A DNA stretch of 64,000 bases from Sulfuricurvum sp. PC08-66 (GCA_000830255.1 JQIT01000004.1:124001-188000); one strand, 5' to 3'; counted from the first letter of the stretch, positions 18,615 to 27,116 are shown. The notes: generated by a model not told the origin, from the sequence alone. Translations and numbers: made by a program.

Positions 18615-20036
18615 TTGCCTAGATATTTTTTATTCATCTCACTTTCACTGCTTTTTGTCATCGCCTTTTTGGGACTCGATGAGACTATCACCGCCAAAGC
18701 CTACAATGACACCCTGCGCAAAATAGAAGCCAGTGGCATACTCATTGACCAAAGCAACACCCAAGAGCACTTTTTTGGAGTCAAACATGAGCTGGTTTTG
18801 ACACTCGAAAACTCTCTACTGCTCAACAATCTGCTCTTTGAAGCGCCCCAAAACAGCGCCTTTGCGACGCTTTTGGCACACCTGCAAGGCGTACAAGTCG
18901 CTATAACACTCTCGCGCAAAAAATATATGGCGCAAAGCAGCTACACCCTCTCACTTCGCCCGCTCAATCTCCCTACAACACTTCAAGACGGTACGATGAT
19001 TTTTGAGTCGATTTTGACCTTTTTGCAGACCCCGCTTCAAGGCTCTATCGATTTGAACGATCACACCGTTGCACTTCACATCGAAGCGCTTTCACACACC
19101 TTTGAGGCGGATCACAACATCAGCTATCGCTTCACTGTCCAAGAGGCTAGCATAGAGGCAAGTTTCGAATCTATCGAAGCGTATACCTTGGATGTGATGC
19201 TACAAAAAGCAAATGCGATGCTTTTGGAGCACAACCAAACCTTGAGCACCGTAGAAATCGATGCGCTTACCTTTGGCTACGCCAAAGAGCCTACCTCTAC
19301 TGCGGTAGAACTCTCAATGGCACCAAGCAAACTCGAAGTAGAGGGAAGTCAACCCCTTACCATGAGACTCGATAGTCTCGATGCCTTCCAAGAGAGCACA
19401 CAAGAGAGCACCTCATCACTGCTGTCACGCTTGAAACTCGAAAATTTTGGACTCGAGAGTCAGCATGACACCTTTAGCGTCGAAAAGGTTCACTACGACA
19501 TCTCCATCGACCATCTCCCTACCAAGCCGCTCAATGAGCTACGCTATTTGGTGGGGCAAATCGATAACGACAATCTCCTTTTCATTTTCGAGGAGATTGA
19601 TGAGCAAGTGCAAAAATTTTTGGCCTACCCATTTTCGCTAACGGTTCGAGAATTTCAAACGACCAATGTGCGCTTCAACGGTGTCTACTATGGTTCACTC
19701 GGCTTTGAGCTAGGGCTTGCTATTCGCCCCGATACGCCACCCAATTTCATGACACTCCAAAGCACCCTGCGCCTCGACCCAACCCTCTTTGTGCAAGCAC
19801 AAGAGCTCTTGGCGAACGCCTCGCTCTTTGCACCACTTGCACGGTTTGATAAAAATTCTTTTGCCACTTTTGAACTTACACTGCTCAAAGATGGGTGGAT
19901 TATCAATGACCATTTCGTCGCTTTTGACACCAACAGCTCTTTGGTGGCGCACGAGGGCAACAGCTCTTTGGAAGAGGTAGAAGACCACCCCATCGAAGAG
20001 GAGCTCACCCCTGCAACCGATGAAACCGTGGACTAA
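18615..20036 (+). CDS. DUF945-like (YdgA-like) envelope protein
   Basis: 473 residues from a TTG start with GGAG 5 bases upstream. One N-terminal membrane anchor (YFLFISLSLLFVIAFLGL) and a long beta-rich domain with repeated amphipathic strands, as in the DUF945/YdgA family; assignment rests on layout and the segment FEEIDEQVQKFLAYP. Acidic low-complexity tail (EEVEDHPIEEELTPATDE). Likely periplasmic, role unknown. Its 3' end overlaps nth by 17 bases, so the two are probably co-transcribed. Confidence 0.65.
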   Translation: MPRYFLFISLSLLFVIAFLGLDETITAKAYNDTLRKIEASGILIDQSNTQEHFFGVKHELVLTLENSLLLNNLLFEAPQNSAFATLLAHLQGVQVAITLSRKKYMAQSSYTLSLRPLNLPTTLQDGTMIFESILTFLQTPLQGSIDLNDHTVALHIEALSHTFEADHNISYRFTVQEASIEASFESIEAYTLDVMLQKANAMLLEHNQTLSTVEIDALTFGYAKEPTSTAVELSMAPSKLEVEGSQPLTMRLDSLDAFQESTQESTSSLLSRLKLENFGLESQHDTFSVEKVHYDISIDHLPTKPLNELRYLVGQIDNDNLLFIFEEIDEQVQKFLAYPFSLTVREFQTTNVRFNGVYYGSLGFELGLAIRPDTPPNFMTLQSTLRLDPTLFVQAQELLANASLFAPLARFDKNSFATFELTLLKDGWIINDHFVAFDTNSSLVAHEGNSSLEEVEDHPIEEELTPATDETVD

Positions 20037-20667
20037 AAAAGAGCTAGAGGCTATCAAAGAGGCATTTTTGTCGCGCTACGACAACGCGGTGACGGAGCTT
20101 GATTACCGTAACGCTTTTGAACTTCTCATCGCCGTGATGCTCTCCGCACAGTGCACCGACAAACGTGTCAATCTCATCACACCTGCACTTTTTGAGGCCT
20201 TTCCTACGCCCGAGGCGCTGGCTAATGCGCCCCTCGCAGAGGTGAAGCACCACATCCAAAGCTGCTCTTTTTTCAACAACAAAGCGACCAATCTCATCAC
20301 GATGGCGCAACAACTTTTGATACATCACGGGGGTGAAGTGCCATTGGATGAAAGCGCGCTGGTCAAGCTAGCAGGCGTAGGTCAAAAAACCGCGCACGTC
20401 GTCCTCATCGAATATACCCAAGCCAATCTTATGGCGGTCGATACGCATGTCTTTCGCGTTTCGCATCGATTGGGACTTAGCAGTGCGCTGACTCCTGCCA
20501 AAACCGAAGAGGATTTGGTGCGACTTTTCAAGACCAATCTGCATCAGCTCCACCAAGGCATGGTGCTCTTTGGGCGCTATATCTGCAAATCCAAAGCGCC
20601 GTTGTGTGAGAGTGAGTGTTTTATGCAGCCCTATTGCCGCACGCGAGAGAGCTTCAAACCGCGCTAA
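20020..20667 (+). CDS. nth: endonuclease III (DNA glycosylase/AP lyase)
   Basis: 215 residues. MLSAQCTDKRVN starts the glycosylase core; the helix-hairpin-helix LAGVGQKTAHVVL contains the catalytic Lys and AVDTHVFRVSHRLGL the catalytic Asp. A C-terminal Cys-x6-Cys-x2-Cys-x5-Cys group (around CESECFMQPYC) binds [4Fe-4S]. It removes oxidised pyrimidines in base excision repair. Overlaps the DUF945-like gene at its start and the convergent peptidase gene by 14 bases at its end. Confidence 0.96.
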   Translation: MKPWTKKELEAIKEAFLSRYDNAVTELDYRNAFELLIAVMLSAQCTDKRVNLITPALFEAFPTPEALANAPLAEVKHHIQSCSFFNNKATNLITMAQQLLIHHGGEVPLDESALVKLAGVGQKTAHVVLIEYTQANLMAVDTHVFRVSHRLGLSSALTPAKTEEDLVRLFKTNLHQLHQGMVLFGRYICKSKAPLCESECFMQPYCRTRESFKPR

Positions 20668-21919
20668 TAATGCGACGTACCAATATTTCAAAGCGCTCGA
20701 CGGTGGCACGCTCCACACGCTCATGCACCGAATGGGGCGCCTCGATAGTAGGTCCTATCGAAGCGAAATAGGCGTTGGGTGCGTGTTGTTGGAGGATGCC
20801 ACACTCTAGCCCTGCATGCATGACGGCACTTTGGACGCTACCTAAGGTTTGGCGTACTATTGCTTCGACTTGTGTAGCAAAAGGATTGGGCTTTGCCTCC
20901 CACGGCTCATAGCGACCCGACGCGCTCATCGAAGCGCCCCATCTGTTTGCAATCGATGCTACTTGTTCCAACGCCTCATCGAGTCCAGCGCTACGCATAC
21001 TTCGTAGTGAGAGTTGAAATCGCGCACGATTTTCATCTATAGTCACTATCGCCAAATTCGCACTCGTATCGACAACAGTGTGCAGAGTATCATAGGTCAA
21101 AACCCCATGTGGCAACGCTTTGAAAAGTTGCGCTACACCCTCATCCTCGATGACCCATTGTGGGCTTTGGACAGGGGTGCAAAGAATATGAGAATGGTGT
21201 GCAAAATCTTCGCATCGACCCGATACTGTCAGCGCTCCCGATACCGCAATAGCATTGCGTCGCTCCCCTCCCACCATCGATACTAGGCGTGATTGTGCAT
21301 CTATCATCGATGCCATAAGTGCCGTGGCGCTCGTAATTTTTTTGTCGATATCGACACCCGAATGACCGCCTATAAGACCTTGTGTCGATAGACGCACAAA
21401 CTCTCCCTCGATGCGCGAAGTTTCAAAAGCTTTATCGATGACAACATCGACACCTCCCGCGCATCCGATATAGACGATGCCCTCCTCTTCGCTGTCGAGG
21501 TTAAGCACATTGGGCGTGACAATAGGCAATTGCAACTCTCTTGCCCCTACCAATCCAATCTCTTCGTCGTTGGTGAAAAGCATATTGACGCACACCTTTT
21601 CCTGCGCCAACAAGAGCATCAATGCCACCGCGATACCGTTGTCCGCGCCCAAAGAGCTGTTGCGCGCTTTGAGCCATCCAGACTCCTCGATGATATCGAT
21701 AGCAGGCGCGCTTCCCATACAGACCATATCGTAGTGCGCTTGGAGTGTCACGGTGGCATCGGGCGCATAAAAGCCGACATTGCCCGTGCTATCGACATCG
21801 ACGCGATAATAGGTGGTGGGAGCGTGAGAGCAGATGAAATCTCGGAGGGCTTGGGTGCCTCCACTGCAGTGCTCTATAGCAGAGAGTTGTGCGAAAAGTG
21901 ACTCTAGTGGGGAGTTCAT
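20654..21919 (-). CDS. aminoacyl-histidine dipeptidase (PepD-type M20 metallopeptidase)
   Basis: 421 residues, a little shorter than E. coli PepD. Metal-site motifs are LQAHYDMVCMG, SLGADNGIAVA, TNDEEIGLVGA and NLDSEEEG; GGHSGVDIDK is typical of M20C. It cleaves Xaa-His and related dipeptides in the cytoplasm. The ATG at 21919 fits the family N-terminus (PLESLFAQLSAIEHCSGG); its ribosome site is weak. Divergent from a small secreted-protein gene. Confidence 0.9.
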   Translation of the reverse strand: MNSPLESLFAQLSAIEHCSGGTQALRDFICSHAPTTYYRVDVDSTGNVGFYAPDATVTLQAHYDMVCMGSAPAIDIIEESGWLKARNSSLGADNGIAVALMLLLAQEKVCVNMLFTNDEEIGLVGARELQLPIVTPNVLNLDSEEEGIVYIGCAGGVDVVIDKAFETSRIEGEFVRLSTQGLIGGHSGVDIDKKITSATALMASMIDAQSRLVSMVGGERRNAIAVSGALTVSGRCEDFAHHSHILCTPVQSPQWVIEDEGVAQLFKALPHGVLTYDTLHTVVDTSANLAIVTIDENRARFQLSLRSMRSAGLDEALEQVASIANRWGASMSASGRYEPWEAKPNPFATQVEAIVRQTLGSVQSAVMHAGLECGILQQHAPNAYFASIGPTIEAPHSVHERVERATVERFEILVRRIISAV

Positions 21920-21952
21920 TAGGGTATAATCCTTGCAAAAATTGGACACACG

Positions 21953-22276
21953 ATGCGACATTTTTGGGGGCTTTTTTTCATCACGCTACTGGGAAATTTC
22001 GCCTACGCCAAAGGCTACACGCTCTATCCTGAGTGCGAAGAGTACTACGATTCGAGAGGTTTTTACCACAATGAGTGCGAAGAGGCCAAGCTAGGCGTAC
22101 GCGAAGGGCTTCGCACCCTCGACCAGCTCTCCACCATCATCCAGCCCAACTCTCCCGACAACAACGAAACGCAAGCACCCACCTCTACCTTGGCAGAGCC
22201 CGATATCAAGCTCACCGATGAAGCCAAAGGCAAAGCGCTCGCTGAAAAACCCGAACTGGAATTCGGACGCCAATAG
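21953..22276 (+). CDS. small secreted protein of unknown function
   Basis: 107 residues with a signal peptide (FWGLFFITLLGNFAYA) and a short Cys-containing region (YPECEEYYDSRGFYHNECEE) before a Pro/Thr-rich, probably disordered tail. Two cysteines could form a disulfide in the periplasm. Not recognised. The frame starts near the PepD-type gene's promoter region and ends 3 bases from the cmoA stop. Base composition matches the neighbours, so it is likely a real gene. Confidence 0.65.
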   Translation: MRHFWGLFFITLLGNFAYAKGYTLYPECEEYYDSRGFYHNECEEAKLGVREGLRTLDQLSTIIQPNSPDNNETQAPTSTLAEPDIKLTDEAKGKALAEKPELEFGRQ

Positions 22277-22279
22277 GCG

Positions 22280-22987
22280 CTATTTTATCGCTACAAAAGT
22301 GGCGAAATTAACCCATCGAAAGAGCACCTCGACGTGGCTAAACCCCGCCATTTTGAGCATCTGCACATTCTCCTCATAACTATAAGGCACCAATACATTC
22401 TCTAGCGCTTCACGTTTTTGGGCAATTTGCGTCGATGAGTAGCCCTGCGCTTTTTTGTAGTCGTAGTACAAATCGATGAACTGTTTGTTGGTACGTTTCT
22501 CATCGACGATGAGCTTTTCACTCAAGACCAACACCCCTTGCGGCAACAATGCATCGTAAATTTTTTGCAACAGCATTTGACGTTTCAGGGGTCGCACAAA
22601 CTGCAAAGTATAGTTGCAGATAATGGCGCGTGAAGGTAAATATTCGTACGCGACAATATCCCCCACGACCAGCTCGATACGGCTCTCTAGCGCCTCTTTT
22701 TTACGTAATGCCTGCTCTATCATGGCGTGCGCACTGTCGATACCAATAAGTGTAGCGTGTGGCGCTTTTTGCTCCAAGGCTAGCAGTGTCGATGCGGTAG
22801 AGCACCCCAAATCATAGACACGCTCTTGCGGTGCCAACATGCCAGAGAGGTAATTGACAATGAGCTGTTGCGTTTGCGCATAGAAAGGGACAGAGCGATT
22901 GACCATATCATCAAAAACACTCACCACCGCATCGTCAAACTCAAACTGCTTCACAATAGGCGTATCAAAAAGCTCATCACGATTCAT
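22280..22987 (-). CDS. cmoA: carboxy-S-adenosyl-L-methionine synthase
   Basis: 235 residues. SAM-fold motif VYDLGCSTASTLLAL, then NYTLQFVRP and LSEKLI, and the family's YYDYKKAQGYSSTQIAQKREALENVLVPYS. CmoA makes carboxy-SAM from SAM and prephenate, used by CmoB to modify U34 of tRNA. The ATG at 22987 overlaps the upstream stop (TGATG). No cmoB in the window. Confidence 0.93.
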   Translation of the reverse strand: MNRDELFDTPIVKQFEFDDAVVSVFDDMVNRSVPFYAQTQQLIVNYLSGMLAPQERVYDLGCSTASTLLALEQKAPHATLIGIDSAHAMIEQALRKKEALESRIELVVGDIVAYEYLPSRAIICNYTLQFVRPLKRQMLLQKIYDALLPQGVLVLSEKLIVDEKRTNKQFIDLYYDYKKAQGYSSTQIAQKREALENVLVPYSYEENVQMLKMAGFSHVEVLFRWVNFATFVAIK

Positions 22988-24231
22988 CAAAATTTATACC
23001 CCACGTCCAGTGTCATCGAGATGATGCTTTTGCTGGTGAGATTATTAAGCTGACTTTTAAGCACCGTATCGGTGACATTGTCAAAATTGCCAGGGAGTCC
23101 AAAAACATTGCCCACCTCTACGCCCACATCGACGATAAAAGGAGAGTTTTGCGTCAATCGATAGGCGATAATCCCTGCGATGTAGAGTCCTCGACTGGTG
23201 TAATCGTTTCCTACAATACGATAGCTTTGATTGGCGATACCGACATTGCCACTCACTTGAAAATTATTGATATAAATTTGCACGCCCGCCACGATATTTT
23301 CAAAATTGTAACGCTCGACACTAATAGGTCGAATCCCAAAAGTGTTACCCTCAAAAAGTTTCATCAAAACCTGCGTATACAATCCCCAATTGGCAAACTC
23401 ATACCCAGCCTTGATACCACCAATAGTTTGAATCGCGTTGTACTCAAAAACACCCGTGTCATGATATTGTGGTGCGATACGCCCCAACAAAAAGAGTCCA
23501 CTTTTTCGCTCTTGTTTGAGTCCTAGCCAATTGGTCACTTTGTCTTCGCTGTGCTCTTTTTGCATACGCGATACGACAAAAGGGACACTCGGAAATGCAT
23601 CGTAATTTTGCTCGAAATTCCAACTGATTTTTTCAGGTCGCAATGCATCGATGACCGAGGTAGGAATATTGCCTTCGATAACTGCTTTGGCATGGATGGC
23701 ATATCCAATTCCACCTTCGATAATTCGCTCCTCTAAAATCTCAAAAAAACTTATGACTCCACTGTATTGACTGAAAATTTTATCTTCGATGAGGGCATTG
23801 TTTTCCAATAAAATTTGGCTTTTGAGGATACCTGCACCATTCTCTTCGATAGCTTTTTGTTTTGCTGTCTCGACCGCTTTGGCTTTGCACACATGCAGTG
23901 CATCTTCGCCACAGCTTTGCGTCACGCGCACCACCACTGTACGGGGTTTTTTGAGTTCACTAAAGAGCGATTTGAACGCCAATCGCGCCAAGTCATCCAC
24001 CGCACTGTTGTAGAGACGTTTGCTCGTCAAGAGTGCAATTTTGAGTTGCTTGTAAGACTCCTCGGAGCTCTCCAAAGGGGTGAAATCATACGTCACCAAA
24101 TTACGTTTAAACGCTTCAAGCTCTTGTTGCATGGTTGCGGCATAACTTTGTGCCTGAACCAAATCAGCTTCATCTACTTGCAATCCAAAAAGCGAAGCAA
24201 CACACACAACCCATAAAACAAATTTTTTCAT
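22987..24231 (-). CDS. outer-membrane/periplasmic protein with C-terminal beta-barrel-like half
   Basis: 414 residues. Signal peptide (FVLWVVCVASLFG). The N-terminal half has an LPP20/FlgT-like look (RVTQSCGEDALHVCKAKAVETAKQKAIEENG) with two cysteines that may pair. The C-terminal half alternates aromatic and small residues (GIKAGYEFANWGLYTQVLMKL) and ends in GYKF, the terminal Phe common in outer-membrane barrels. Not recognised as a named family. Translationally coupled to cmoA, but no functional link is obvious. Confidence 0.7.
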   Translation of the reverse strand: MKKFVLWVVCVASLFGLQVDEADLVQAQSYAATMQQELEAFKRNLVTYDFTPLESSEESYKQLKIALLTSKRLYNSAVDDLARLAFKSLFSELKKPRTVVVRVTQSCGEDALHVCKAKAVETAKQKAIEENGAGILKSQILLENNALIEDKIFSQYSGVISFFEILEERIIEGGIGYAIHAKAVIEGNIPTSVIDALRPEKISWNFEQNYDAFPSVPFVVSRMQKEHSEDKVTNWLGLKQERKSGLFLLGRIAPQYHDTGVFEYNAIQTIGGIKAGYEFANWGLYTQVLMKLFEGNTFGIRPISVERYNFENIVAGVQIYINNFQVSGNVGIANQSYRIVGNDYTSRGLYIAGIIAYRLTQNSPFIVDVGVEVGNVFGLPGNFDNVTDTVLKSQLNNLTSKSIISMTLDVGYKF

Positions 24232-24304
24232 ATTTTTCCGATGTGAAATGGCGTAAAGAGAGAGATTTTAACATAAATCGTATCCATATTCTTTTCAAAT
24301 GCTT

Positions 24305-24331
24305 TTGAAAAACGAAACTTTTTTGTATACT
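24305..24331 (+). promoter_or_regulatory. candidate promoter of the 121-residue unknown gene
   Basis: TTGAAA (24305-24310) and TATACT (24326-24331) lie 15 bases apart, a slightly short spacing, in a very AT-rich stretch about 32 bases upstream of the start codon. Confidence 0.4.
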
Positions 24332-24362
24332 CTCGTTACAAAAATTTTACAAAGGGTTAACA

Positions 24363-24728
24363 ATGCAAAAAACAGAGATTCAAAACGACTTGGAAAAACT
24401 CAATCAAATCAAAGAGATGATTGACGAAACTCAAGGCACCACTTCCAACACACAAGATGACAGCGCACTTGTTGCATTTTTGGAGAGTAACTACAAACTT
24501 ACTGCAAAAGCAATGAAAACAATTTTGGCAGCAGTCGAAGGCAAAAAACCTACTACAAAAGAGCCAAAAGGTTCAAACAAACGTACACAACGTGATATTT
24601 GTGGCGAATGTATCAAAGTAGGCGTCAACTTCAATGACAAAGAGGGTAAATTTGTAGGATTCGATACACTCAAACAACGTATCGCACAAAAGAAAAATCA
24701 ACTCTCAATGAAACTCAAAAAAATGTAA
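24363..24728 (+). CDS. unknown 121-residue basic protein
   Basis: Not recognised. An N-terminal helical segment (LEKLNQIKEMIDE) is followed by a Thr/Ser/Asp linker, a helical core (AFLESNYKLTAKAMKTIL) and a strongly basic C-terminus (RIAQKKNQLSMKLKKM). One CGEC motif (DICGECIKVGV) could bind metal or be redox-active. AAAGGG lies about 6 bases before the ATG. Codons are AT-richer than in the surrounding operons. A perfect 11-bp hairpin starts at its stop. It may bind nucleic acid, but that is a guess from charge only. Confidence 0.7.
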   Translation: MQKTEIQNDLEKLNQIKEMIDETQGTTSNTQDDSALVAFLESNYKLTAKAMKTILAAVEGKKPTTKEPKGSNKRTQRDICGECIKVGVNFNDKEGKFVGFDTLKQRIAQKKNQLSMKLKKM

Positions 24729-24753
24729 GACAAAAGGCTTTTGCCTTTTGTCT
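24728..24753 (+). terminator. hairpin at the end of the 121-residue gene
   Basis: AGACAAAAGGC pairs perfectly with GCCTTTTGTCT around a TTTT loop, beginning in the stop codon. There is no U-run after it, so termination strength is uncertain; it may equally protect the mRNA 3' end. Confidence 0.55.
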
Positions 24754-24901
24754 ACACCCACACTACCTCACTCCCCTCTAAAATCCGCAAAATAATCAGC
24801 AAAAATTTCCACTAAAGTTACAAAATACTTCAATAGGAATGCTTCTGTAGCATCTTTTCATAGATAAGACAATCAGCAAAATATTTTTTTAGCGTTCTAA
24901 A

Positions 24902-24960
24902 TGGAAGTGGGACTTTAGTCCCGCTAGACCAACGTAGGCGAGGCTAAAGCCTCACTTCCA
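24902..24960. repeat. REP/MITE-like palindromic element with terminal inverted repeats
   Basis: The 59-base element is bounded by TGGAAGTG and CACTTCCA. Inside are two perfect or near-perfect palindromes, GGGACTTTAGTCCC (24909-24922) and GAGGCTAAAGCCTC (24940-24953), separated by CGCTAGACCAACGTAGGC. This double-hairpin layout resembles REP/BIME elements mobilised by RAYT (Y1 transposase) proteins; no such transposase is in the window and only one copy is present here. Confidence 0.6.
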
Positions 24961-24974
24961 AAAAGCGTAAGTCT

Positions 24975-25017
24975 AAAAAATTCATCTGTCAATATCATAA
25001 TGATTATACGGATGAAT
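24975..25017 (-). terminator. probable terminator of the 299-residue gene
   Basis: On the minus strand ATTCATCCG and CAGATGAAT form a 9-bp stem with one mismatch, the loop itself containing ATAATCATTATGAT. The stem runs straight into a T-run (TTTTTT), as in a rho-independent terminator. It lies 25 bases after the stop of the 299-residue gene. Confidence 0.6.
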
Positions 25018-25041
25018 CATATGAAAATACTTCGTGCAAAT

Positions 25042-25941
25042 TTATGCTAAAGTAATTGAATCAACCAAAATTCGCTTGCCGTTTTTGAATCTTCCTTGTA
25101 CGTGAATCTTAACAGCAGTATTTAACTCGTTTACTGCTTCAATTTGATGAGTTAGAACAGAAGACCATTCCCCCTCGCCTTGGAGATTTTTGCAATCGAA
25201 AGTAAAAGTCTTCAAATCTCTAGCGAAACCATCGAATGTACGCTTTTTTGAATCAGAAGCAAAAACTATTACGTCTTCGTCGAAAATTTCATCTTCTTGA
25301 TTTTGTACCAAACTCTCTTCGTACTCATGTAGCAGGCTCTGAATACTAGATGCTTGTGCTCGAACCACCATAGGTGCTTCTTCAAGCCGTACTTCTTGAT
25401 CTGTCGATATCTTTATGCCAGTGACGTTAGAACTAGTTAGAATTTTCTGCATTGGCTCCAAAAGTGCTTTTGTAATTTTATCAATACGAATATCAGAGTT
25501 ATTAATAAGTCCATTAATGAGAGTGTCAATTTTTTCTCTAGTGGATTCTTTTGCGATGCTAGGAAGCAACACATCTACTTGAAAACTAGCGGATCTAAGA
25601 GACACTGTCACATTATTCTCGTAATCTTCTTTATTGACTTTTAGGTGATTCTCTTTTTCTGTATGCCAACCGATATTAATAATGCCGTTAATACTGTCTC
25701 TAATATAGTCAAAAACTTCAAGACTTACATTTTCGAGCGTGATTCCTTCTACTTTGAACATTACATGTTGTGGCGCAAGCATATACTCACAGTAGGCATC
25801 GATGCTACGGCTGTTGAATTCATCAAATTTAGGTGTTGTGTCACCCTCTGGAGTGAGAAATCCTCTCCGCACTGCGTCATCAAGAACCTTATGTAATAAG
25901 CGATTATTTCCAAGTGATAATTTAATCTTTTCAATATTCAT
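25042..25941 (-). CDS. unknown 299-residue protein of the AT-rich islet
   Basis: Not recognised. Soluble, acidic, mixed alpha/beta, no signal peptide and no clear catalytic motif. A central acidic linker (YEESLVQNQEDEIFDEDV) separates an N-terminal ~200-residue region from a C-terminal ~80-residue domain with alternating strands (KTFTFDCKNLQGEGEW, KIHVQGRFKNGKRILVDS). Its start overlaps the stop of the upstream 94-residue frame by 11 bases, pointing to coupled translation. Codon use is AT-richer than in neighbouring operons, consistent with recent acquisition. Confidence 0.75.
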   Translation of the reverse strand: MNIEKIKLSLGNNRLLHKVLDDAVRRGFLTPEGDTTPKFDEFNSRSIDAYCEYMLAPQHVMFKVEGITLENVSLEVFDYIRDSINGIINIGWHTEKENHLKVNKEDYENNVTVSLRSASFQVDVLLPSIAKESTREKIDTLINGLINNSDIRIDKITKALLEPMQKILTSSNVTGIKISTDQEVRLEEAPMVVRAQASSIQSLLHEYEESLVQNQEDEIFDEDVIVFASDSKKRTFDGFARDLKTFTFDCKNLQGEGEWSSVLTHQIEAVNELNTAVKIHVQGRFKNGKRILVDSITLA

Positions 25942-26215
25942 TTAACATCCCTTGATTAGTCGCAATTGAAACAAAACCCATAAGACCAGAGGAGGAACAA
26001 TTACATGTTGGAAGTATAGCGGTGGAGTTAGAAGGCATACATAAAGCACAAAATCTAAAGCTTGAGCTCTTTTTTAATGCTTCGATTTCATACTGTTCGA
26101 TAAATCCTAGCAAGACAAGTTCTAAGAACCTTTTTTTCTGTTGAGGAGATGTCTTTTTTTTGTTGACAGACAATGCAGAGAGAACTTGTATGGTGGTTGT
26201 ATGCATATCTTGCAT
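25931..26215 (-). CDS. small Cys-rich protein upstream of the 299-residue gene
   Basis: 94 residues, not recognised. The first 50 residues are basic and helical (VNKKKTSPQQKKRFLELVLLGF); then comes CALC-x11-CNC, which could hold a metal ion, followed by a Gly/Ser-rich tail. The ribosome site is poor and the codon 4 ATG is an alternative start, so the start is uncertain. The 11-base overlap with the next gene supports it being translated. Function unknown. Confidence 0.5.
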   Translation of the reverse strand: MQDMHTTTIQVLSALSVNKKKTSPQQKKRFLELVLLGFIEQYEIEALKKSSSFRFCALCMPSNSTAILPTCNCSSSGLMGFVSIATNQGMLNEY

Positions 26216-26263
26216 AATATTATTATTGAAATATATTGATGCATGATGGTTTGATTTAAGAAT

Positions 26264-26401
26264 TCAAACAGAATCTGTACCGAACGCAAGACCATTACGC
26301 GCGCTTGTGTCATGACAAGGTTTTGTTGCTAAACAAATCCCATGCATGCCTAAACTACCTGTCAAATGCATGTTATGTGGAAGATCACTAAACTGAAACA
26401 T
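26264..26401 (-). CDS. possible 45-residue small protein
   Basis: A short frame with an unusually good ribosome site (AAGGGGAAAT before the ATG at 26401). The product has three Met, three His and two Cys (GICLATKPCHD) in 45 residues and no hydrophobic segment. It lies between the pseudopilin gene and the Cys-rich 94-residue gene, same strand. Could be a genuine small protein, a leader peptide, or chance; no homology can be judged by eye. Confidence 0.3.
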   Translation of the reverse strand: MFQFSDLPHNMHLTGSLGMHGICLATKPCHDTSARNGLAFGTDSV

Positions 26402-26476
26402 ATTTCCCCTTTTTTGGTCAAACCGCTTTGATTTAGCACGTACTATGCCAAACAACTACACCTCTATCTCCACTCC

Positions 26477-27055
26477 TTATAACTCCGAACAGAGCGTGAC
26501 AAAAACTGCTTGTGTATAATCGCTGTTAGCTTGAATAGAGCCTTTGGCATAGTCGCCATCGTCGTTGGCGCTGTCAAGTATCGCGGCATCATCGCCATGC
26601 ACATTTTCAAAACAGACCGCCGTGCGTGCCATCGAGGGCATGACCGCAGAGGTATTGGGGAGTTGGTCGGCTAAATTGGCTTGGATAACCCACACAGGAC
26701 CATCCAGAGCGTGGCGCATCGTGTTGTCCGAGGCTTCACCAGCGACCAATCCCGCTTTGCGTAGGTGTCGCATCACCGATTTGGACTCGATGGCATCGAT
26801 ATGTCCGTCGCTGTTACCGCGCAGTTGCATCCCTTTGGCAATGACAGAGCGGCTATCGTCCCCTGGTAGTTCACCATAGCGGTCCTCGTAGGTGTAGATG
26901 GCGGTGCTGATGCTTTGGAAGTCGCTCACGACGCGTTTGAGTTTGGCGGTACGGATAATCTCTTGGGCTTTGAACATCATCCCCAAAAGCAGACCCATCA
27001 CAATCATCACTATCGATAGCTCCGCTACGGTGAAACCTCTGCGTTTTTGTCTCAT
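26477..27055 (-). CDS. type II secretion/type IV pilus-like pseudopilin
   Basis: 192 residues. The class III signal RRGFTVAELSIVMIVMGLLLG has the prepilin-peptidase site (G before F) and the E5-equivalent Glu, followed by a long N-terminal helix. The globular part contains YGELPGDDSR, frequent in GspG/GspH-like and Campylobacter-type pseudopilins. The ATG at 27055 has AAGGA 6 bases upstream. It follows the GspF-like gene by 61 bases and is the last gene of the operon. Confidence 0.85.
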   Translation of the reverse strand: MRQKRRGFTVAELSIVMIVMGLLLGMMFKAQEIIRTAKLKRVVSDFQSISTAIYTYEDRYGELPGDDSRSVIAKGMQLRGNSDGHIDAIESKSVMRHLRKAGLVAGEASDNTMRHALDGPVWVIQANLADQLPNTSAVMPSMARTAVCFENVHGDDAAILDSANDDGDYAKGSIQANSDYTQAVFVTLCSEL

Positions 27056-27116
27056 AATTTTTCCTTTTTTGAAGTATAGATTGTATGTCACGCTCGATGA
27101 AATGCGCCTAAAAAGC

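Larger units (their letters stand above)
24729..25041. other. non-coding AT-rich spacer with palindromic elements
   Basis: No open frame with a ribosome site was found. The stretch holds the hairpin at 24728-24753, the REP-like element at 24902-24960 and the terminator-like repeat at 24975-25017; the rest (24754-24900) is plain AT-rich sequence. Confidence 0.6.

Noticed and set aside
26346-26396. Plus-strand short frame with CMLC inside the 26.3 kb region
   Set aside because: Only 16 codons and no ribosome site; the minus-strand frame with a strong ribosome site explains the region better.
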